Shown here: positions 59,403 through 64,000 of the stretch, in pieces
Layout: the number at the start of each line of letters is the position of its first letter
Numbering within the stretch: position 1 is the first letter of the stretch
From: Chlorops oryzae
Lineage: Eukaryota; Arthropoda; Insecta; Diptera; Chloropidae
Assembly: GCA_020466095.1 (NCBI GenBank)
Contig: CM035806.1
Coordinates: 12,707,724-12,771,723 of the forward strand
Reading direction: 5' to 3'
DNA length: 64,000 nt
Position numbers and translations under genes: made by a program
The notes under the pieces: model-generated
What the model was told of the DNA's origin: nothing
What the model saw: only the letters and a program-made list of their open reading frames with translations
The model's database searches: none

Positions 59403-62400
59403 AAAAATGTTTTCTTAAAACAAAATTCGAAAATTGACATCAAATGAAACATGCTAAAACTTTGTTTCTCTTTTTCCATTTGTTTGTTTTTTTGTTTCCC
59501 TTCGTTTCGTTTCGTTCTGCGTTTCTTTCTGTTGTTGATTTGACCATGTGTTATGTACATTTGCAGAAGTGGTTCAAAATGGCAGAGCCTTGAATCCAAG
59601 TTTTAGTGAAGATTCTGTTGCAGATACCACTTTTTTGAAAAAGATTCATTCCGACGGTAAGTTACACACACCATCAAAACGTGCTTTATCAAAACAACAC
59701 ACACACACATATATATATCGAAACACTCATACACATTCATAGATGCATAGATACATAAATACATACATACATACCCAGCAGCGAAAATGCGAGTAATTAA
59801 GTCAAAAGCGAGTACTCTTGAAATACTGCGAACGGGATGCTAAAGTTTACTCCTTTTGAGATCGCAGGTGGATGAGTTCGTTCATTAATGAACGCTTGCT
59901 GCTTGAGACTCTCGCTCAGAAACCGCGTGGGTCGTGGTTCGTTCCCTGGCTCGGGTGAGGAGAATTTTTTTCCCAAGGTTTTTTTATTTCCATTTATTTT
60001 TTTAATAGTTGATTTTGAAACAAAAAAATGTTTTTCCTAAATTTGTAATATTTTTTTTTATTTTAAGTTTTTTATTTTTTTAAATTTTTTTTTCATGTCG
60101 TTTGTAATTTCCCCGCCAAATGCATTGAACTGTAAACTTTTACTCTCTGAGTTGCCATTCGAAAACCGACAGTCGCGTTTGAATTAGTGCAGAGGTAGAG
60201 ACAGAAGGCCCAATTCAGTAAATTTGCTATACTACTTTAATAGAGGGGGACCCGACCCGAACTGTCGTAGCTCATAGCGTAAGCGCGTGCACTCACAATC
60301 CGAAGGACCCCCAAGTTCGATTCACAGGCCAAACAAACGCCGATTTTTTAAAAAATTAGTAGTTAAAATTGAAATCCTAAGGGGAATAAAAAGCAAATAA
60401 ATAAAAAAAGAAAGGTTTCAAATTGTTAGGAAATGCTGAGCAAATTCGTGTGCAAAGTTCTGCGACAGCATTGGCGAAGACTTGGTTTTCCATCAAAGTT
60501 TTTACTTTTTCCAATATCACCATTTCACCACATTTTTTCGAACTCGAGCCCTTCAGATAGCCAACCGAATACGCTTTCACTACGCCATGGACATATCTGA
60601 ATCACGTGCAGCAAACATATTAGATTAATGTGTGAGCGAAATTGAACTGTAGACGCCTCGTTTACTATGCCACTAGTTAGGTTCAACTGTCCGTCTCTCA
60701 ACTCGCGCACTAGTTCTTTTTCCTGCACTCGAGAAGTTCTTCTAGGACTCCAATTGACCCCACTCTTCCTGCAGGGAAGAAAAGCAAAAGTTTTTATATA
60801 AAGAAGAAAGCAAACCAAAAAGAAAAAAAAACAGAACAATTCAAAAAAACTTTTTTTTTCATAATAAGCAAAAATACTCCATTTGAGAGTACTCTTGAAG
60901 TATTCGTTTTTTTACTAACTAGCGAGTAGTTGTTTTACAATGCCAGCATAATGTTAAAAAAAGACAGTTCATCACATGCAAAAGCAAATTGGAAGGGAGT
61001 ACTTGTACTCCTCTTGGGTGTACTCTAAGATGACTCTTGAAGTACTCACTGTCGCTGGTGGGTATATATACACACACACATACATACATACATACATACA
61101 TACATGCATACATACATAATAGTACATACATAATACATGCATCATACATACATACAACATTATCATACATACATACATAGATACATACATATACATACAT
61201 ACATACATACATACATACATACATACATACATACATACATACATACATACATACATACATACATACATACATACATACATACATACATACATACATACAT
61301 AACATACATACATACATACATACATACATACATACATACATACATACATACATACATACATACATACATACATACATACATACATACATACATACATACA
61401 TACATACATACACATACATACATACATACATACATACATACATACATACATACATACATACATACATACATACATACATAATACATACATACATACATAC
61501 ATACATACATACATACATACATACATACATACATACATACATACATACATACATACATACATACATACATACATACATACTACATACATACATACATATA
61601 TACAGACATACATGCATAAATATTTAAATTTTTAAATATATATACATATATATACATATATTTACTAACTTACATATATACATACAATATAAACGTTTAA
61701 AACGAGCATCATCGATAACATCAAAGATTTTACACAGTGACAATCAGACGATCAACTGTGGAAATAGCTCGTACTTATGGTTATATGTTTGAAAGGAATT
61801 AAAACTCACAACATCAAACACAACAAAAAACAACAAAATCACCAAAGAAACCTCTAACAAGCATAAACAATAGATTTTTTCAAAATATTTTTGTACTTAA
61901 AAAATTATAATGTATCTATGTATGTATTTGAATGTCGTTGTCGTTAAATGTTGTTCAACTGCGAAATTCGAAAAGCAACAAAATCCAAATTTCTTTGAAA
62001 AGAAGAGCTCTTCTCATAAAAGTGTGTCTGTAGCGCCATAGACCGTACGTAGACTGTAGGCGATGACTCGATATTGTGCGTAATTTTGATGAAAACGCAC
62101 GTGGTGAGCTTTCTTTAACCCAATTAAAAGCCAATGCTAAATGCCAATTGCCCGTATCATACCGTACCGCATCGTATCGTATCGTATCGCAAGCCCTCTA
62201 ACCCAACGAGCCAACGAGCAGTGTTGCTAAATAAAATTTTCTAAACAATACAAACAGACAAAATCGAAAATAACCAAAAATAAAATCGAAAAAAAAACAA
62301 AACAAAAAACCAGAAACAAATCTATTCGCCTTTATCTCTTTAGCAAGCCCAGACTCATCGAAACTTGCCAATTGCCGCCAGAAACCATGCTCGGTGTCAT

Positions 62401-63436
62401 TGGAGAACTTACCGCGCATAACCTTCAGCGACGAGCACACAACCGAGCAACAATTGCGAGAGAAGCGGAGTCGACATCAACAGCAGCAGCAACAGATAGA
62501 GAGCGAACAGGATCTAACACCCGATGAGCAAAGTCCAAGATATCAGTTCGCAAATCGCAACAACAACAACAGCAACAACGGTAACACAAGCAATGGCAAT
62601 AGTAACAGTAAAAATCGCCTAACAGTTGGCGGCGTTACAACGCTGCCGGCATTGGTCCTGTGCGGCCTACTGCAGGGCGATATGTTCGGTTCGACATTCG
62701 CGCTCGGTCGTACCGGATGCGGCAGCGGCAGCGGCGCCGGCTCGTCGAACGAATTCGAAATGAAGGACGTTGGAACGGACCAGCAGTTGTACGAACGTGC
62801 CTCGTATCTGGAGTCACAGTTCATGCGCGGCAAACATTTGAATCCGAACGATGGGCAATTTTACGATGGAAGTGCGTACATCCGACAGTACTTTTCAAGT
62901 GCTTATTTTGGGCTTGTTACGTTGAAATTTAAATCTTGAATTAGAATTGAATTGAATTGAATTTCGAAATTCTTCTTTTCCTATTTGTCCTCCATCTAGT
63001 CACACACACTCACCAGAATATTGCGTAATTGTCCCGCTAAGCTCGTTTGACTGGACCACCTGACCAAAACCAAATCGATTTCTTCACTTCTTTTGAACGA
63101 TCTCCTTATTTTATTTTATTGTAAATGGGCTAGGCATCATTAGTGCTATAAGCTTTTTATCCAGTCAATCGTTCAGTGACAGCGCTACCCCTTACTTTCT
63201 CTCTTCTCATATAAAATAAATATACTTTTATATATGTATATAAAAAAAATTGTATATACGCATAAGACAACTATTTTTTTAAACATCTCCTTACAAAAAA
63301 TGCTACTTACGAACGCACACGCAATAATTTTTAAAATAGGCAAAACAAAATAGAAATAATTAAAGCTATTTTCTCCATCGCTAGCCCACCGTATTTTTCT
63401 CTCTCGCTCTCTCCTTCGCTGGGTCGCGCGATGTCT

Positions 63437-63475
<39 letters not shown>

Positions 63476-64000
63476 CCTCCTTTTCACATTAACATTATAA
63501 ATGAATCACTCTCTGCCTTTCCCTCTCTATAGTTTCGAGCTCATTCAGCAGCACTGCATACTATCGAACAACACCACACGCTTGCACCATGCCCATGCGC
63601 ACACGAGCTCTAACTGAGCCACTTCAACTCAATCCAGACTTACTTTTATACAGTAAGTAGAGCACGCATACAAATACACAAACGAACACACAGAAATACA
63701 CGCGCAAGCTCACAGACGCTTCTGATAGATGCCAGATGCATGTATTAAAGCCACTAATCGCTTATTAAATGAACCAAGCTAGTTCGATTAATAACCGCAT
63801 CTCAAACTTCAACCTATTCCTTTTTCCGTTTCCGTTCTGTTCCGTTTCGTTCCTGTTCCCGTTACTGTTTCCGTTTCCAATTCCGTTCCGTTTCCGGTTC
63901 CGTTTCCAATTCTGTTCCCGTTTCCGCTTCCGTTGCCAAAAAACGCCTTAGAAAATTTCTTGAGTTTGGGAAAAATGCATTAAGTCCCAATGAAAATGGC
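48359..64000 (+). CDS. KCNQ: KCNQ voltage-gated potassium channel (multi-exon, 3' end outside window)
   Basis: KCNQ subunits form tetrameric, PIP2- and calmodulin-dependent channels at the plasma membrane that carry slow M-type current and limit excitability. Exons: 48359-48423 (candidate), 49718-49903, 49970-50104, 50192-50274, 50381-50682, 50751-50861, 50982-51169, 51575-51619 (candidate cassette), 54471-54655, 59567-59656, 62344-62871, 63533-63652 and 63952 onward (candidate). All junctions keep phase. In order the translation gives [10 protein letters not shown]1 to S3, the arginine-bearing S4 ([20 protein letters not shown]), S5, pore with TVGYGD, S6 with [18 protein letters not shown], and the helix A IQ motif [10 protein letters not shown]. 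The C-terminal assembly domain (helices C/D) is not reached. No stop or frameshift is seen in the core. Identity is very secure; the outer exons are less so. Confidence 0.95.
48424..49717 (+). other. KCNQ intron 1 (candidate, GC-AG)
   Basis: No transposon with defined ends is seen. It contains A-runs and the T-run at 49472-49484, and ends TTTACTTTGCAG at 49717. Confidence 0.4.
49718..49903 (+). CDS. KCNQ: KCNQ exon: N-terminus to start of S1
   Basis: Acceptor TTTACTTTGCAG, donor GTAAGTATC. The translation runs from [20 protein letters not shown] through [18 protein letters not shown] to [11 protein letters not shown] and the first residues of S1. YNFLERPRG is conserved in all KCNQ channels just before S1. 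An internal ATG at 49767 could serve as an alternative start. Confidence 0.88.
49970..50104 (+). CDS. KCNQ: KCNQ exon: S1 and S2
   Basis: Bounded by TTTTAG and GTGAGT. Encodes [20 protein letters not shown], the rest of S1 with the S1-S2 loop, then [21 protein letters not shown]2. The 65-bp intron before it is typical of flies. Confidence 0.95.
50192..50274 (+). CDS. KCNQ: KCNQ exon: S2-S3 loop and start of S3
   Basis: Encodes [19 protein letters not shown] and IKRPFCII, the S2-S3 linker that contacts PIP2 in this family. The acceptor is CCCAAAAG and the donor is GTAAGT. Confidence 0.93.
50381..50682 (+). CDS. KCNQ: KCNQ exon: S3, S4 voltage sensor, S5
   Basis: Preceded by a long T tract and TTTAG, closed by GTAAGT. 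The exon gives S3 ([15 protein letters not shown]), the S4 segment with arginines spaced through [15 protein letters not shown], the S4-S5 linker [17 protein letters not shown] and S5 ([19 protein letters not shown]), then the start of the pore helix FAQALWWGV. Confidence 0.97.
50751..50861 (+). CDS. KCNQ: KCNQ exon: selectivity filter and S6 start
   Basis: Thirty-seven codons in phase 0 encode [16 protein letters not shown], with the K+ selectivity filter TVGYGD, and the first half of S6 ([13 protein letters not shown]). Vertebrate KCNQ has TIGYGD at the filter. The donor is GTAAAT. Confidence 0.97.
50982..51169 (+). CDS. KCNQ: KCNQ exon: S6 end and calmodulin-binding helix A
   Basis: Begins [20 protein letters not shown], the cytoplasmic end of S6, continues [20 protein letters not shown], the IQ-type calmodulin site, and ends [15 protein letters not shown] plus two bases. 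A CT dinucleotide run (50912-50942) upstream belongs to the intron's pyrimidine-rich part. Donor GTAAGT. Confidence 0.96.
51575..51619 (+). CDS. KCNQ: KCNQ candidate 45-nt cassette exon
   Basis: The sequence after TTTTTTCAG is open, encodes [14 protein letters not shown], and ends AG|GTAAAA. It enters and leaves in phase 2, so inclusion or skipping keeps the frame between 51169 and 54471. The site quality and exact phase support an alternative exon in the proximal C-terminal linker, a region of heavy alternative splicing in vertebrate KCNQ2/3. I have no direct match for the peptide. Confidence 0.45.
52129..52284. mobile_element. hAT-type MITE with CAGGGGCGGACTGGG ends
   Basis: Fifteen-bp inverted ends, followed inward by GGGCCC and GCCCGGTGGGCCC blocks. 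Flanks GATTTGAT and GATATGAT agree at 7 of 8 bases. 156 bp, within a KCNQ intron. Confidence 0.88.
52692..53208. mobile_element. piggyBac-like MITE
   Basis: CCCTTTCACT at the left and AGTGAAAGGG at the right are exact inverses and are each flanked by TTAA (52688-52691, 53209-53212), the hallmark target of piggyBac elements. 517 bp without a transposase frame. It contains the small palindrome at 53099-53159. Confidence 0.82.
53099..53159. mobile_element. 61-bp palindromic micro-MITE
   Basis: CAGTTCAACCTCTCA and its near inverse fold about a central CACTCATATGAGTG, flanked by TA on both sides. Probably a minimal pogo-like derivative nested in the piggyBac-like element. Confidence 0.7.
54471..54655 (+). 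CDS. KCNQ: KCNQ exon: proximal C-terminal linker
   Basis: Acceptor CTACCGTTAG, donor GTAAGT. Encodes [20 protein letters not shown] then [20 protein letters not shown] and [13 protein letters not shown]. The [14 protein letters not shown] block matches what I remember of fly KCNQ after helix A. The first base A completes a codon from either 51169 or 51619. Confidence 0.88.
55632..55892. mobile_element. pogo-like MITE, copy 2
   Basis: Starts CAGTCGAATATGGATATAAT and ends TATGTCCAGTTTCGACTG; TA follows. Shares its first ~50 bp with the copy at 45334. 261 bp. Confidence 0.7.
57699..57843. mobile_element. decayed piggyBac-like MITE
   Basis: TTAA followed by CCCTTTAACGCATGAGGCAC at the left, and an eroded inverse (TTGTCCTTAATGCGCAAGAG, GGCC, TAA) at about 57815-57845. 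The right border is approximate. Confidence 0.45.
58408..58635. mobile_element. hAT-type MITE, copy 3
   Basis: CAGGGCTCGG...CGAGCCCTG with identical 8-bp flanks GCGATGAG on both sides. Aligns in inverse orientation to the copy at 46903. Confidence 0.93.
59191..59404. repeat. (TAA)n microsatellite with interruptions
   Basis: About 70 AAT-type triplets broken by single-base indels that give AATAAATA joints. It lies about 160 bp before the KCNQ exon at 59567. Confidence 0.97.
59567..59656 (+). CDS. KCNQ: KCNQ 90-nt exon, skippable without frameshift
   Basis: Between ACATTTGCAG and GTAAGT it encodes [20 protein letters not shown] and [10 protein letters not shown]. Phase 1 in and phase 1 out with a length divisible by three means it could be alternatively spliced. 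The reading frame and consensus borders are clean. I did not recognise the peptide from other KCNQ proteins. Confidence 0.7.
59902..59968 (+). repeat. tRNA-like segment 1 in element 4
   Basis: B box GTGGTTCGTTCCCTGG followed by a T7 run. The A box is poor. Confidence 0.45.
60263..60335 (+). repeat. tRNA-like segment 2 in element 4
   Basis: A box TAGCTCATAGCG and B box AAGTTCGATTCACAGG at tRNA spacing, then T6 at about 60345. Confidence 0.6.
60536..60592 (-). repeat. tRNA-like segment 3 in element 4
   Basis: The reverse strand shows TGGCGTAGTGAAAGCG (A box) and CGAGTTCGAAAA (B box). No terminator follows. Confidence 0.5.
61079..61598. repeat. (TACA)n microsatellite, ~500 bp
   Basis: About 125 tetranucleotides with a few single-base breaks. 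The Met-Tyr-Val-Cys and Ile-His-Thr-Tyr frames over it are artefacts. Confidence 0.98.
62344..62871 (+). CDS. KCNQ: KCNQ long variable C-terminal exon
   Basis: After CTCTTTAG it reads [40 protein letters not shown], a Gln run, an Asn/Ser-rich stretch, then [20 protein letters not shown], a Gly/Ser run and [20 protein letters not shown]. The order fits the poorly conserved linker between helix A/B and the assembly domain of insect KCNQ. The donor GAA|GTGCGT at 62872 is sub-optimal but leaves one base, which the exon at 63533 needs. The 3' border is therefore tentative. Confidence 0.8.
62872..63532 (+). other. KCNQ intron
   Basis: AT-rich with a CT dinucleotide run at 63438-63468 and acceptor CCCTCTCTATAG. 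Nothing else was seen. Confidence 0.45.
63533..63652 (+). CDS. KCNQ: KCNQ candidate 120-nt exon
   Basis: Open between CTCTCTATAG and GTAAGT; encodes [20 protein letters not shown] then [19 protein letters not shown]. Phase 1 in and out, divisible by three, compatible with the exons on both sides. It is supported by consensus sites and phase, not by a recognised match. Confidence 0.6.
63780..63950 (+). repeat. degenerate CCGTTT hexamer repeat in the last intron
   Basis: About 120 bp of CCGTTT, CCGTTC and TTCCGT variants form a continuous pyrimidine-biased stretch immediately before the candidate acceptor at 63951. Confidence 0.8.
63952..64000 (+). CDS. KCNQ: KCNQ candidate exon running off the window
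   Basis: After CGCCTTAG the sequence is open to the end and reads [16 protein letters not shown] once the carried A is added (Lys first). The phase agrees with the donor at 63652. Too short to verify. Confidence 0.4.

Larger units (their letters stand above)
54656..59566 (+). other. KCNQ intron with pogo-like, piggyBac-like and hAT MITEs
   Basis: Besides the elements listed separately, 56290-56525 carries CTCT/AGAG- and CTGCAG-rich short motifs without definable ends, and 56110-56230 repeats AGTTTAAACT-like motifs. T- and A-runs are common. Confidence 0.45.
59774..61062. mobile_element. CCCAGC-ended element 4 (motif AGTACT) with three tRNA-like segments
   Basis: Left CCCAGCAGCGAAAATG and right inverse of CCCACCAGCGACAGTG, flanked by TA on both sides, inserted in a TACA microsatellite. 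Both arms carry GAGTACTCTTGAAGTACTC-type motifs. Two plus-strand and one minus-strand tRNA-like segments lie inside. 1289 bp, non-coding. Confidence 0.75.
59657..62343 (+). other. KCNQ intron occupied by a CCCAGC element and a TACA microsatellite
   Basis: Apart from these two features, CGTAT pentamer repeats at 62157-62188 and A-rich sequence up to the acceptor are all I see. Confidence 0.5.

Noticed and set aside
60919..61617. Long Met-Tyr-Val-Cys open frames on the minus strand
   Set aside because: Entirely produced by the TACA microsatellite; no start context or unique sequence.
62543..62833. Minus-strand 96-residue frame
   Set aside because: Shadow of the KCNQ exon on the plus strand.

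Overview
The window reads as AT-rich genomic DNA of a higher fly (Diptera, Brachycera). The two protein-coding loci closely match Drosophila-type genes. Intron borders follow fly consensus. The intergenic DNA is expanded well beyond Drosophila size, as in tephritids or other large-genome flies. Species cannot be fixed from sequence alone.

Layout. Positions 1-626 hold the 3' part of a mariner transposon (cecropia/Hsmar1-like transposase). Positions 627-39,400 are a gene desert: I see no convincing cellular gene. It is packed with small non-autonomous transposons, several with exact target-site duplications (hAT, Transib-like and others), plus tRNA-derived segments, retrotransposon remnants and microsatellites. 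At 40,106-41,865 is the fly orthologue of tubulin-specific chaperone E-like (TBCEL; Drosophila mulet, mlt), interrupted by one frameshift inside a low-complexity insert. From 48,359 to the end of the window, same strand, lies KCNQ, the voltage-gated M-type potassium channel. At least ten exons encode S1-S6, the pore and the calmodulin-binding IQ region. A short cassette exon, a 90-nt exon and the long variable C-terminal linker follow, and the gene runs off the right edge before the tetramerisation domain.

The two genes act in separate processes, tubulin turnover and membrane excitability. They are simply neighbours, and as I recall both map to the same part of the Drosophila genome.

The most unusual content is in the mobile DNA. 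One group of elements ends in CCCAGC...GCTGGG, is flanked by 2-bp target duplications, and has arms built from many copies of a short motif in both orientations, a different motif in each subfamily (ATGAGTCC, GTCAT, AGTACT). Most carry one to three tRNA-like segments with A and B boxes inside them. A second group (CACWGAG ends, TA duplications) keeps the same ~170-bp core while the arms are built from entirely different motifs. A hAT-type element has the same architecture. This looks like a recurrent design, terminal inverted repeats plus subfamily-specific subterminal motif arrays plus a pol III-promoter-like core, and is the best candidate here for something undescribed.
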